From: Neurospora tetrasperma FGSC 2508
Taxonomy: Eukaryota > Ascomycota > Sordariomycetes > Sordariales > Sordariaceae
Direction of reading: 5' to 3'
DNA: 64,000 bases
Assembly (NCBI RefSeq): GCF_000213175.1
Contig: NW_009799179.1
Location: forward strand, 5,739,658 to 5,803,657
Shown here: piece by piece, positions 10,726 through 23,371 of the stretch
Numbering within the stretch: the first letter of the stretch is position 1
Layout of the letters: each line of letters opens with the position of its first letter
Made by a program: the position numbers and the translations under genes
The notes under the pieces: model-generated
Databases searched by the model: none
What the model saw: only the letters and a program-made list of their open reading frames with translations
What the model was told of the DNA's origin: nothing

Positions 10726-12574
10726 GGCTGGGCTCTACCTTTCCTCAGGCTACACCTACAGACCTTGCGAGGCCGACTCTGGCAGCAGCAGTACGACTGA
10801 TGTATGTATTATGAACCGATCAGACTTAGAAAGGGGTTATGGCAGTTTCTCAATGGAGGCACTTGTGGCTTGTGTGTTTTTTTGTTTCACGACTTTTGAT
10901 AAGAGTACCCCCCTGCTGGCTACGAGGATGGCGACTTTCTCCGTTTCGGAGATAAACAGTGAGCTTCTTGAATAGACAATACGTGTCTCTGGAAGGAATG
11001 TGCACTACTTGGATAATGGTGCTCATCGCTTAGCCGTCAATTTCTCGTCTGGAAGAAAAGTGATACTATGCCGTAATTTAAAGCTTGACCGAGTTGTCAC
11101 TCGGACAGATAGGATTCGCGTGTACACTGTACATATAAGCGTCAGGTACAAGTACTTAGCTAAGGTAAGTATTTAGACTAGTGCTAGTATAGTACACTAC
11201 TGTGTACAGTTCACCCCTGGAAAGTTCGTTAGCGCGGTACTTGTAAGCAATTTTCGACAGGGGCGGCGAAGGGGATCTATAGATGCCCTGTAACTTACTG
11301 ATTATAGAAGGTGAGGGGGGTTGATTACAGGTGATTCGAGTGATTTGGGCACCCGGCTAGTGAAAAAAAGCGTGTGTGTGTGTGAACTCTTTCTCACTTT
11401 GAATCAGGTAGTTTCGGCCAATCAGAGTTCGTAAATAGATATGGACAAGCTTGCAGCCCCCCTTGTTGAACGATGTGGGACTCGTAGTACGCTAACAAAC
11501 TTTCCAGCATTGATCTGTAGTAGTTACTAACACGCGCCACACAAGCTAACGAAGCATCCCAAACTCGCCAAAGCACAGAAGTCAGGCAGGCTGCAAGCGC
11601 GAGGAGCCTCGGGGCACGGACCATGGCCGCAACTTTTTGCTGGCAGGAAGGTAGAGGTATCATTACAAGTCGAATATGGAAGATGGGATTCGGTAACGGT
11701 TGCAAAGTTCGTTCCTCTGTGCAGACGAATAGGCAGGAGCGAGGCCCTACCCCGGATTCCTTGACCACGATTTTTCCACCCTTCCAGGTCATTTTTTGGT
11801 CGTCAAGACATCTCTCTTCTCCCACAAGGTGTACGTAAAAGGCCGCGGCCACGAGCACCACCACAACGAACACGGTCATCAGTTTCGACAGTCGCGGCTG
11901 CGCTTGGCTGTCTGGTGCGGCTGTCTGGTGCGATTGCCGCCCACGCGCCCTCTGCCATTCACCATTCATTCATCTTCCACCTTTCACGTTAGCAGCTCAC
12001 CCTTCACGTTCAGCTAATCCTATGCACTATACCAACCTTCAACCACGCTCACCACCACCTTAGCAGTCATATCGCACAACAAAGTTGACGCAGACGGCAA
12101 GGAAGCTACTATACCTTTACCGATCTCGGCCGACTTCGCCCATATACCAAGGAAGACTTCCAAGGTGTATATGGGTAGTCGAAGATAGCACAGAACCCGC
12201 GGACCTTCATCTGATTTAGCGCTGAACTGGACTTGGCTCATTTGTGTGCTGTGGATTGGCAGCCTCCGACCGAGAAAGGTAGCTCTCTGCTCGGCTGGGT
12301 TTTCACCACTTTGTTCGGCCTTTCAAGGAAAGAAGTTTTCTTTGGTGTGCAAGGTCCAGGTCTAGCCGATCGTTTGTCAACCTTACAGAGCTGTCGAGGT
12401 TGTCCTCCTTGCCATTGACAAGTGTTACCCCTAGAACTGCTACCTTACCTCCGTCCTTCTCCTCTTTCTTCTTGATATCACCTCTACATACTTTCATTTC
12501 CGCTGTCCTTGCTGTCATCATCATTTTCCATCCACCCCACTGCGTCAGCCAAGATTCTCTTCTGCGTTGTCACG
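10726..12574. other. intergenic region between dnm1 and the F-box gene
   Basis: About 1.85 kb contain the 3' end of dnm1 and the promoter plus pyrimidine-rich leader of the F-box gene (from about 12400). One minus-strand frame at 11394-11969 is listed separately with low confidence. Nothing else is recognised. Confidence 0.45.
11394..11969 (-). CDS. uncertain hypothetical protein with one hydrophobic segment
   Basis: An uninterrupted 191-codon frame. Its first 70 residues look protein-like: a polar, basic N-terminus, then one strong hydrophobic stretch (LMTVFVVVVLVAAAFYVHLV, about residues 30-49) that could be a single membrane anchor or signal anchor. The remainder has no recognisable domain, and a GTAGGG that could act as a donor follows about residue 73, so any real gene may be shorter or spliced. 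I do not recognise the product. The frame could equally be chance, since intergenic DNA here has normal base composition. Confidence 0.2.
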   Translation of the reverse strand: MNGEWQRARGRQSHQTAAPDSQAQPRLSKLMTVFVVVVLVAAAFYVHLVGEERCLDDQKMTWKGGKIVVKESGVGPRSCLFVCTEERTLQPLPNPIFHIRLVMIPLPSCQQKVAAMVRAPRLLALAACLTSVLWRVWDASLACVARVSNYYRSMLESLLAYYESHIVQQGGLQACPYLFTNSDWPKLPDSK

Positions 12575-15500
12575 ATGACTGGGGATGGAGAAGACGTTCA
12601 TCCGGGTCCGGTGCCGAAACGAAGTGGCTCAGTTCCAACGTTGAGGGATGATCAAGATCGCAATAGCTCCATAGAGGTGCTCGACTCATCATCAGCGGCG
12701 AGCACTGTGCTTGCCGTACCGACCCAGACAGAGCCGGACGTCGGCATGACAGAAGCTCCCAAAATGTCGTTGCTAGGGAAGCGCCAGAGTCGCGAGCATG
12801 CTGCCGATTCCGAGCACTCTTCCGAGTCTGGTGCAAACGTCAAAAAGGTGAAGCTGGCGCAGGACCGGGCCAGACAAGCTGTCGCATTAAACAAGCTGCC
12901 GAAGGATAAGTCTCGGTTGTCTGCTGAGGTTTGGCATCACATCTTCAGTTTCTGCCCCCCACGATCACTGGGCAATTTGCTACGCGTTAACAAATTGTTC
13001 AACCATTATCTTGATCCTTCTTCGTCACTGGTCAACAGAGAAGTTCCTCTTCCAACCGCCAAGGGAGTTTTGGGTTTCCTCAAGCCAAATGTCATCTGGC
13101 AGCTTTCCAGGCGGCTTTTTTGGCCACAGATGCCTGCCCCTCTTCGGTCAATGGCCGAGATCGATATGTGGCGGCTCGCTTGCTCATTAAAGTGCCAAAA
13201 TTGCAACAAGCAACCAGCACAAAGCCATGCTGCCTTGTCTGAAACATGCTCTACAGCAGCTGCTCCTTGTCTAGGCCCGGGCCTGAATGGTGTTGCTGTC
13301 ATCTGGCCGTTCGCTAGTCGCCTCTGCGGCCGCTGCTTGGTAATGACCTCGACCAAGGTATGTCTGCGTCAAAATCTGGAGAGAGAACCTCACAGCTGGC
13401 TAATACGTCCAGGAAATCGACTTCATGGTCACTCAATCTACCCCCTCCGCAGTTCTTCAAGGGATTGCGTTCGCCTACGTAACGCCAGACCTCCGCATTC
13501 AGCCATCCAATACGCCTGACACAGATAAACTAAAATTGTTTTCCGCCACCGACGTCGCCGAAGTGGACAAGGAGTTCCATGACGTCCAAGCCCTCGGTCC
13601 TGGAGCCATGGACGAATGGATGAAGGGCCTCAATAACCGTGGTAAGAATATGCAGAATCAGGCATTAAGGTGGGAGAAATGGTATATGTCAGGTGGCGTT
13701 ACAAGGATGCGTACCGAACTTTATCCAGGCTATGTTAACATCAAGGTCTCATCGATCCCGAATTCAAACTCCGCAACGCCTGCCGCATCGCCAACCTCTT
13801 ATCCAATTGCTCTACCCGCAACCCGAGCACAAGTGCCCTCATCGCAGGCTTCGTCTCAACCACGACAAGAAAGGACCGCCGAGGAGGTCGCTGAACTCAA
13901 GGCCATCAGAAAGGCTGAAATTGAGCGACGGGCTCTACTCTTGGATCCTCCCCTTACACCCGATGTCCTTCGGCATCTTCCTGCGTTCGAAGCGGCCATG
14001 CAGATTGTCCTCCCGTTCCAGGACAAGGATTGGGATTTTCTTAAGCCTAGACTCCTCACCCAACGAGGTGAGGCAGAACACCGACACCCTGGACTGCTTG
14101 TGGTCAAAGAAGAGGCTCAGCAGAATCGCACCGAGCGTCGTCAACTCGAGGCGACACTGGCAACAACGAAGGAGGCGCGGGAACTTATCGATAAGCAATG
14201 GGAGGAGACGCAAGCGCCATTGCGTGTGAGAATAGCCGGTCTTGCTGACGAGGCAATTCGTCAGACTTGGGGAAAGGGCAAGAAAGTGACAAGGGATAAC
14301 TGCGCCAAGTTTGCCGTTGATGTTCTTTGCTACATACGAAAACGTTTCTATGCTGAGGTCGCCGAGAAGGCCGCTGCTGCTCACTCCGTTGGCCGAGAAG
14401 TCCCGGTCGATCCTCCAGAGGGCCCCTTCACCCAAAAGCTTACCTTGGAGAACATGAAGTGGATTTTTGATACCAAGATCAAGCCTCATACGGAGTCATA
14501 CCGCAAAGAGCTTTTCTATTGCAATGGGTGTGACTCAAACGCGAAAACATTTGGCTTTGAGGGAGTAATCCAACACTACGCAGCCAAACACACGACTGCT
14601 CTCAGCTTAGGCACCATCGTTGTTCATTGGAGGGCAGAGTGGCCGCAGTACCCTCCTTTTCGTTATGAGCATCAACTCTCCAAACAACTACCTCACAACC
14701 ACGGCTTCCGACCATCTTTTGTTGGTAGCTTGGGAGTGCCTGTGTTGCCACAGGGACACGACTACCCGTCCACGAATGGACACGCCGGGCTTCCTTCCTT
14801 TCAAACCTATCCAGCACCTGGATATCATACTGCGCTGTATCCAGAACAGTATCAGGCAATCCTTCCGCCAGTCTACCCTCAAGGCCACTATAATCCCGCT
14901 CCACAGCAGCCCCTTTACGGACAGCCGCCGCTCCCACCACCACAGCAGCAGCAGCAGCAGCAGCAGCCTTATATAGCTCAGCCGCCCTTGTATCCGCCTT
15001 ACCAACATCCGGCTACAACGTACCCTCCCCTCGCTACCAGCGAGCCGCCACAAGGATATGGGCCACCGCCACCTGCGGTACAAGCCTACAACTACAACTC
15101 TTTTCAGGCAAATGCTCACAGTTCGTACCCTGAAATACAACCTCCTGGATACCCCGACGGCTACCAGATCAGGCTCGAGATAGTTGCTCGGTCATCGCGC
15201 GAAACCTGGAACAGTCTTGGGGTTATCAGAGACCTGCCAGGCAGCATTAGGGTCTTCGTCACGATCCATCATCTCGTCAAACGGTTTCATGCAATGTTTG
15301 GCGAGGTTCCTCCATTTTCCATGTTCATCGATGGTCTTTCCAACAATAAGGACATGCGGCCTGTGCGGAACGTGAACGGACTGGTCTGCAAAGCCTGCCA
15401 TCTCAAACTTGGAAATGCTCCGCACGTAGTGGAAGAACGAAAAGCGTTTTCCCTGCCGCAGCTGGTTAATCACTTCCAATCCAAACATATCGAGCCTATG

Positions 15501-17084
15501 CAGGCTCAGGGAGTTTACCCACTGCTTGACTGGATCATGGATATGGTTTTGCTCCCTAATCTCGAAACACTTTCAAAATTGAGGACCTGTGGCGAGCCCC
15601 AGAGGGGTATGCTTGCAGATGCTCTGCCATATCTCTTCCAACCCCGTTTGACGTCTGCTCAACAATACCCTTCACCGTACCCGGTGCTGTCTAAGGGTAG
15701 GCACTTCGAGTTCTCAGGACTGGAGCTGAACGGTCTCGCCGGTCGTGAACAACCATACAATGGGTCCCCCGCCCCAAGGCAACATTTATCGGCTGGTCAT
15801 CCATCTGGTAGAGACTCCGGCAACATGGTCCTACCTACCCTCACCAATGGCCGCTCTGATGCTCCTCAGATTGGCTATGTTTCAGAGCAACAACCAAGCT
15901 TGAACTTATCCGTTCCGGATACCTCTGACTTTGGAAGAGACGTGCAAGACGAAGGCACGATGGCTGAAGCACGAAACCTTCTTGATGACAGCAGTGACAT
16001 GGATAATCAGGACAGGCATGTGAATCTTCACCCAGCCATGGAGAGTGCCCGCTTATCCTTTGAGGAAGCCAAGAAGGTTGAGGCCGGAACTGAGGAGCGG
16101 AACAAGGGATGGAATACAAGCAGGACTGAGTCCGGCAAGTCATATTCCTCGTACCATAACTCTGGCGCTGGCGAACATGCCAATCGGCCGCGTGAAGCTT
16201 CATTAGTTTTTCATCCAGCAACCCACACGCCTCCACGACCCTCGATGGCGGTTAGTCGGGCAATGCAACCCTTGTCAATTACTGGACACGAAGAAATGTC
16301 CAATTTACAGCACCAAGGACACCCTTCGGCGGTTGACCATCGACATAGAAATTTGAACGATCGCTCTTACACCATCGAGCACGGAATGGCCGCAGTCTCG
16401 GGCGCCGCACCCCCGTCGAGAATATATGATCGCTACGACGAGGATTCCAGACGTTCCAGGTCCCCGGTGTACGGTGCCAGTTACCAGTCGGTCCCGGCGG
16501 GAAGAGATCGAAGTCTGTTGATGCAGCAGGTAGCACCAGCCTATCTCTCTGGGGCTAGGGTACCTCCTCTGAACGACGAGGTGGAGTACAGCCGCTATCG
16601 TTCACAAACAGTTGTGTCGGAATATGTCCCAAGGCGAGCTGACACTGAGGTATATGGCCGACCTCCTCCCCGGCCGGAGTATCATGATCAAGACCAAATC
16701 CCTAGACCGGAGTACTACCGCAATTTGGTAGACGCCCGGTCTCACTCACGCCAACTGGCACCAGCACTGCCTGCCGACACATATGAGATCGTGCAAGTTA
16801 GGGACGAGCAAGGAGAGTATCTCATCCGGCGCCCCGTGCGACGGGACGCGGCAGCCCAATCTTTCCACGATGCAGGACGTAGGGCCCATCGGGACGCGAA
16901 TCCTGACGGTGCGGCTTCGTATGCTGACAGCGAGCAGCCTGTCTGTACCGCGGATTCGCGCGAGGCTCCATCCGCAGCATATACTAGACATGGTACTATG
17001 GTGAGAGAGGACACAGAGCGAGTAGCCCGTGGAAGGGATCCTTACTATGAAGAATATGACCCTCGGTTCCCGGGTGCCTCGTGA
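12575..17084 (+). CDS. Large F-box protein with Cys/His zinc-binding motifs and P/Q-rich region
   Basis: Two exons (12575-13357, 13413-17084) with a 55-nt intron give 1,484 residues. An F-box (LSAEVWHHIFSFCPPRSLGN) lies at about 113-150, so the protein probably serves as substrate adaptor of an SCF ubiquitin ligase through Skp1. Two CX2C pairs follow (CQNC near 207, CGRC near 255), a likely zinc-binding knuckle. Two C2H2-like units occur later: CNGC..HYAAKH near 628 and CKACH..HFQSKH near 917. Between them is a Pro/Gln/Tyr-rich stretch with a Q run near residue 771 and many YPPG-type repeats. The C-terminal 400 residues are Ser/Arg/Tyr-rich and probably disordered. The family seems to be a conserved mould-specific F-box protein; its substrate is unknown. 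The start was chosen at the first ATG in frame after the CT-rich leader. The intron falls just after the second CX2C pair. Confidence 0.75.
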
Positions 17085-18932
17085 GCCTAGTTTGGCGCAA
17101 AATGTGCCAGTTTTGGCTTCGTTTGCCCTGAGCTTATAACACGAGGGGTAAAAGGGGGTTATCTTCGGTCCATCTTACGAGCATTTTTGAAATGGGTTTC
17201 TTAAATTATCTTGTTTTAAAAGATTGCGTTGCGCGTCTATGCCGGTCTGGAGGAATTTGACTGGGAAAGGGAAGATATCAAGATCGACAAGCAACGAAAG
17301 ATAGAATGGGCGTTGTCAGTGTGACACATTTCCAAAAGCGGTCTAATAGAGAAGCTCCAACGTAGTGATATTCAGGTACCAGAAAAATGCAAGGTATCAA
17401 TTACCGTTGACGATCATTCCTACGGTACCCGTCCGTGTAGAGGCGTGTTTGTCGCTCTAAACGATTGGGCATCATGCAGACCAGAGTCACACATTGTCGA
17501 TTCGGTTTCATTGTTCCGTATTCCTATACTTTCAAGAACTGAACGGGACAATAACCTGCATCGTACCGCGAATTTGTTTCATCAGGTTTGGTGATTCCTT
17601 TTTAGTAGGACAAGTGGCCTTCAATGGTCGGAGAATTGTTAAGCAGTACCTCATTGCAGTCGGTTCGTAGCCAATGCCAGGTCTTCTTCGAAGGTGGTAT
17701 CCACATTGCCTGAGCCATTCTGCGGTCACCCTCTGTGCTCCCTCTCAAACACACAAAAAAAAAAAACAGTGTGACAGTTTGCAATGGCTCATGGGCCCTT
17801 TTCGGGCTATTCTCGAGCCAGGTCTTACTGGTCGGACTGGTCAAAGCTGGGTTTGTTTGTTGGCTCGGGGATCATCCTTTCAATTCTATTCTTTCGTCCC
17901 AACCAGTACGGCGTCTTATGATGCTACCGTGACAAAGTGCGATGTTTCTGGGGTCCGCGGTTTCCAAGCCTCCCAGGAAGAGGTGAAACACGATGCTGAT
18001 TGGCAGGCATGTCATCACGACCCATGCAGGGGCAAAACCGCGCCCCTGACGTCTTTGGCCTTGGCCATAGGTGCATGGTTGGCAACAATGGGTGCACATT
18101 GTAGGACATTGTAGTGTACGCCGCTGTGGGATTGTGGACGTAAAAGGAAAATCAGCCGTCAGACTCAACAGGTCAGGCGTCATGTGTCGTGGTACGCCAT
18201 ATTACCTACTCTTCTGGGCGGAAGTGTTGGTGATGCGAGATCCAGTTGTGTGAGCATTGACGACAACGGCCGGGAATCAAAGAGGAAACAAGCGCCAGCT
18301 GTTCGGGTGCCAAGTCTGAAGTTCGAGTGATAGAGAGAGCCTTCGTGGGCCTACCAAAAGCCATTGTATGAAGGGTTTGTCCGTCATGGCGGCTTGGACA
18401 GGTTGAAGTCTACATAGTAGACGTAGCGCTGTAGGTAGGTACGTACTGGTCTCGATTCATGGATGAGGCTATACACTACAATTACTAGTACACTAATAGT
18501 GTAAGTGATCACCCAGCCCCACCTGGCACCAGTCCCCATCTTACTAGGCCTTCACATTCGTCCAAACTTCTGCGACAACTTGATAGGCCCATGGCCCCGA
18601 ATCCTTCGTCTACTCCCTGTTTGCTCCTTTTGGACTGATCCTTCACTCTATTGGGCGTCAACACATCGAAGAAAGGCCGTCATATTTGGTTGTGTTTTTC
18701 TTATCCATTTTTTTTATGCTTATAACACGTCGACCGCCACTTTTGCCGGACAAAGGCCCTCGTCCTTCGCAACTTACTTCCCCTCCCCTTCAGTATTCCT
18801 TCTCGATACCCCCGTGCAATTCTCACTCTCTGCTTTCAACTCATCAAAATCACCTCTTACGAACGGTTCGGTCAGAGCGCCCACTTCCACTCACAACCAT
18901 CAACAACTTCTCGCCTATCCATATCACGTAAA
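17085..18932. other. 1.85-kb intergenic region
   Basis: This holds the 3' end of the F-box gene and the promoter and leader of the secreted-protein gene. An AGGTAGGTACGTAC motif lies at 18433-18446, and the leader from about 18740 is CT-rich. Frames at 17674-18114 and 18505-19050 are not convincing: no family, and the second overlaps the next gene in another frame. Confidence 0.5.
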
Positions 18933-19635
18933 ATGCATACCCAGCTCGTTTACTTTGCCCTGTTTGCTGGGCTTGCCGGTGCTGCCGGCTTGGAAAGCAA
19001 GTCCATCTATGCTGTGGAGGCTATCAAATCCATCATGCCTGGGGCCTTGACCGATTGCTCGCAGTTCGAATTCTCTAAGGAGTGCAGGACACCGGAGGAG
19101 GCTGCTCCGCATCTGATTAACTCCCTGAAGGGCCGCACCACAGGCGAGATTGCTATGATCCTGTCGCTCATCGGCGTCGAGAGCGGTGATTTGAAGTTCA
19201 GGATCAACCATTTCCCAAGCCCAGGCCACCCCGACCAAGGCACTGCGAATATGATGTCGCCCATGGTTAGTCTTGCTCTACCGAAACTTTGACTACGTTT
19301 GATCAAGCTTACTTCGTATACGTGTATCTGGGACTGACCTTAACAAAACAACTGTCTAGTATGTCAGCGAGTATGCAAAAGACCTCAACTTGCCCATCGA
19401 CGGCAAGTCAGGGCCGGAGATTTTGCAGCTTGTCATAGCGGACGACTTCCGCAATTTTGACTCTGCCCGTTGGTTCGTCGACAAGCATTGCTCGGACGAG
19501 GTGAAGGCTAAAATGAAGATGGGCACCGACGAGGGGTACAGCGATTATATCACAAAGTGCGTTGGCACCACCATGGCGGATGATCGGCAACAGTATTGGG
19601 ACCGGGCCAAGAAGGCATTTGACCTCAGTGGTTAG
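18933..19635 (+). CDS. Small secreted protein with four cysteines (conserved, function unknown)
   Basis: Two exons (18933-19265, 19360-19635) joined by a 94-nt intron give 202 residues. The N-terminus MHTQLVYFALFAGLAGAAG is a clear signal peptide with Ala-x-Ala-type cleavage near residue 18. The mature protein is about 180 residues, helical in look, with four cysteines in TDCSQ, KECRT, KHCSD and TKCVG contexts, consistent with two disulfides. No glycosidase, protease or lipase motif and no membrane segment is present. The sequence looks like a conserved single-domain family of ascomycetes without known function. It may act in the wall or in host or substrate contact, but nothing here shows that. 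The neighbouring amylase is convergent, so the two are not co-transcribed. Confidence 0.75.
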
Positions 19636-20214
19636 GTCCAGGCTAGAGACAGCGATATGGGGCTCATAAATGAGGATGAATGGTAGTCTGGGGCAAGCGG
19701 TGTCTTATTCTGTTCCTTATATGTTACATCTGGTGTTCGGGAAGCAGCAAAGCTGCCTTCGCTTCCCCGGGCAATGAAAGGCTGGTTCTGGCTTCGGGTT
19801 GTGGCCTGTGTAGATGCTAGATAATGCGTTGTACCGTAACTGAAAGATGGAACGAATCCTTTGCTGAAGAATCAAGGTGTAAAAATGTGAAGAAAGGTAT
19901 GAATAGAATCGAACGACGTTAAAGGAGTAAGAAATTTTTGAATGTACAGATGAATGTGCAATTCGAAGTGTAGATGAAAGTGCAGATGGAAGGAAGAGCT
20001 ATGAGTTTACCAGTAAAAGAAAAAGTCAATATAGAAATAGGTACTGTAATCGAACGGCTTTTTCTTTTACAATCATGGCCCTAACAAAGTATATTCATAC
20101 TGAGACTTCCTCAGCTGCCCATGCCCCCCCTTTTCCATTTTTACCAAACTGTTTGATACCTACCGCGAATGACGATTTCAATCTCACTCCGCCGGCCTTA
20201 CCAAAATTATTATG
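19636..20214. other. convergent intergenic region with short degenerate tandem repeat
   Basis: This segment holds the 3' ends of the secreted-protein gene and the amylase gene. Around 19940-19992 a unit resembling GTGNAGATGRAA recurs several times. No gene is seen. Confidence 0.45.
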
Positions 20215-23200
20215 TCATTTCCTCCAAGTTGAAGTTACCGTGGCGGCTGCGCAAGGCACCGTATATTTGTGATTGGGATCACTCTCCCAAGAAACAGTTC
20301 CTGAACTGTTTACCTTGATAAATTTGTACAGTATGACATTTCTCGGCGCAAGATCGAAGGATACGTACCACAGCGGGTTGCTGCTGGTGTACTTTGACGC
20401 GCTTAGCGTCACAGCGTTGGCGGTGTTCCAGCTACCGAGGGCAGTCGTGTTGCCCAATCTATACGTTGTTGTATTCTCGAATTAGCTGTTATACGGCCGA
20501 TCAAGCATCGGTTAAGTGACTATGTACGTTGCGGGCGGTGAGGATGTTGTTGAGACTTACAGCTTAATTGTCTCACCGTAGGACGTGCTAACCAGCGCTT
20601 CGAAGGTGATGGGTACTGCAGTGGCAGTGCAAGATGTCGATGCTATATCAGAGGTGATGATGGTCGGTTCTCGTCAGTCCTCCTGCGCATGGTTGTGGTT
20701 ATATCCGGTTGCAAAACATCCTACGGATATGAAACTTACCCGCCGACGAAATTGATGTAGGAACTCCGGAATCTGTGCTGGTGGTCGAAGTGGGAGCTGA
20801 CCGTGAGGAACAAATATCGCTGCCGTCGAGAAGCGTTGTGGAGTATAAGATCCTTGGGAGCCCCCCAGAAAGTGTGATGGTTATGCTGCCTCCAGAGTCG
20901 GTGATGAAGCTATCGCAACTCACGACGTCGGTGACCGGTTCATCTGCACTGAATCCTGACGCCAACGAAGACAGAGTGACGGCGGTGGAGGACGACGCTC
21001 CGACATTGGTGAAGACGCCCACAACTTGTTTGTTGGATGAACCTTTGCGCATGGCAATAGTGTGGCTATCGGAGTAGATGGGCCATGCACGGTATGTCAG
21101 GTAGCCGTCGTCTTTTTTGATAACATGGGTACGAAGCTGATTCAGCCGTTTAATCCACGTGTACAACTCTGAGTTAGTTGAAAAGCCGGAAAGCCAGAGG
21201 GCCTCTCGGTTGTAGGGAGTATCACTGCCCGCATAATGCTGTTCCTGTCCCTGATAAATGATCGGGATGCCTATAGGAGATGAAGATGATCAGCCGAAAT
21301 TCGAGCAAATACCACAGGTTATGCAATTGGCAATGGCATGTACAGACCGTCTTTGAGCATCGTAAAGGCAATTGCCTATTGCAGATGTCAGTTGCTGTAC
21401 GTTGAGTACGGAAGTGTTCCCGTATATGAAGCAACAGGTGCTACGAGGGACAAACATCCCTGGAGGGAAGGGGCAACATACGTTCTTTGCTAAGACCTGC
21501 AGTGAAGGAAGTCCTTGGATCAGCGAGGAACCGCATCGACTAACATGTATAAGAAGCAGAAACTCACCATATCACTAGTTTTGTGCGCAAAGCGAGCCTG
21601 GTCATGGTTTTCGAGGAACGACCCGTAGAGACTGAGGTCAATCGCTTCATCATATTGTCAGCATTATTGGTTGAAACCGGCCAGGACATTGGACATACCA
21701 GCAGCTTTAAGTATGTTCATACCGTTAGCCAGCGCAGTGATGTTGCCGCTTGTTGACTGGAACGCATTTACTATCCAATAATAGCTGCGTAGAAAGTTGA
21801 CCTGGTAAGCAAGAGCCGACATGCAAAAGGCTCAGGTTCAGTTCACCCATTACCTTGCATAGTCCAAGACGCCGCTGATGTAGCTCTGGTACGGTGCCAG
21901 ATACGCCGGGTCTCCTTGGAACACCTCTCCAATGGCGAACACGCCGGCAGCGGACTCGAATCCTGGCCAGAAGGACTTTTCAACGTGCTTGACACTATCG
22001 ATACGAAGGCCATCGCTGTAACAGTTTAGGTTAGTTCTCTACAGGAAGACAGTGCCCTGTTCATCACTGATATGACAGCAATGGGGAGCAGTGTACATAC
22101 ATACTGTACGTTGACACGATCTTGGACACCCAGTCGTGCCATATCTTGCGGACGTCGTCGCTGTTGCGTTCACCGTATTAGTCATCTTTCAGAATAGGAG
22201 CCTGGGACAGTTTTGACCTACGTTTCGGTTTTAAGGTCCGGTAAACTATGTGCACATGTGAGGCGTCAGTCAGGCTAAGGGATATTGCTCGTGGAGTCAA
22301 GAGTCCGAATGTATGACTTCATAGCACTTTACGTTATTGCCTGACGACGACAGACGTACCTGACGACATCACTTCCTTGCCAGCATCTGAGTTCCATTTG
22401 TCAGTGTCTGCCTTGTACCAACTCCTGTTGACGGTCTAATTACATGCCAGGGGATGGGACCGATCCACTCACGTTTCGATGGAGGTTTGGTTATCGTAGT
22501 TGATGGTGCACGGAGAGTGATAGTAAGATTGCTAAATAGTCTTCAGAAACTCCTCTACCTTGTCTTTATACATTTGGTATCACTTACGGAAGAGAAAGGA
22601 TTGAGACCTTGGTAGTTGATGCACGAACGGCAGCCCAAATACGCCATGTGGTTGGTGACAACATCCACCATGAGGTACTAATCAATAGGTATGTCAGCGC
22701 TTTGGTCAGTCACATGTCAACCATTCAACTGTGTTTCTTGGCCAGGCGTGGGAGAGTGGAATCTTACCATGCCGCGGTCATGAAGCGCTTTGGAAAGCCC
22801 CTTGAGGTTGTCTGCGGTGCCAAATGAAGGATTCAAGGACCAAATATCTGACGCCCAGTACCCATGATAAGAAGACCTAAGTTTGATAATTGTCCAGTTA
22901 ATGTCCATAAAGAGCGTTTGGTAGTCTCGGCATTCCATGGCGGCCAAACATACCCGTCTTTGGTAACTCCGTCAATCTGCTTCACGATTGGGGATATCCA
23001 GACAGCAGTGAATCCCATTCCCTGAATATAGTCCAGCTTTGAGATCAGTCCCTGCCATGACCCGCCGCAGTATACCTGCTGGGATGTGTCACATGGCGCA
23101 CTGGTTGACAGATCGCTTCGAGCAAAACGATCCGTCACGACCTGATATATGGACTGCTTGCGCCTACAGGAATATCTCGTCAGTTCAGGGTACTTTCTCA

Positions 23201-23371
23201 TGTTTTCCGTGTGGTCCGTACCGTTCCCGAAACTCCTGGAGGTCTAGTACGGGCGAGGGGTGAAGAGACTGGAAGACAATCTTACCATTCTGAAGACGTA
23301 AGAGCTCCCACTTGGACCGCCGCTGAGAGTAGCAGTCCGAGGACAACGCTTAGTTGTCTTTCGGGCCTCAT
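20215..23371 (-). CDS. Secreted alpha-amylase, GH13_1, with C-terminal CBM20 starch-binding module
   Basis: Extracellular endo-acting enzyme that hydrolyses alpha-1,4 bonds of starch (Taka-amylase type). The start at 23371 gives the signal peptide [20 protein letters not shown], then [16 protein letters not shown], the usual mature N-terminus. I traced about 16 exons; the first five are 23286-23371, 22954-23163, 22768-22876, 22588-22677 and 22473-22531. All four GH13 regions are intact: DVVTNHM (I), [10 protein letters not shown] with the nucleophile Asp (II), IGEVF with the acid Glu (III) and FLENHD with the third carboxylate (IV). After the all-beta C domain comes a Ser/Thr-rich linker ([19 protein letters not shown]). 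A CBM20 completes the protein with [18 protein letters not shown] and the binding-site Trp in VSWESDPN. No catalytic residue is missing. The stop lies shortly after the CBM20. Identification is firm; exon ends in the middle were read by eye. Confidence 0.92.

Noticed and set aside
17674-18114. 147-codon plus-strand frame
   Set aside because: Overlapped by equal frames on the other strand, no start context, no domain; treated as noncoding.
18505-19050. 181-codon plus-strand frame
   Set aside because: Overlaps the start of the secreted-protein gene in another frame and covers its CT-rich leader.
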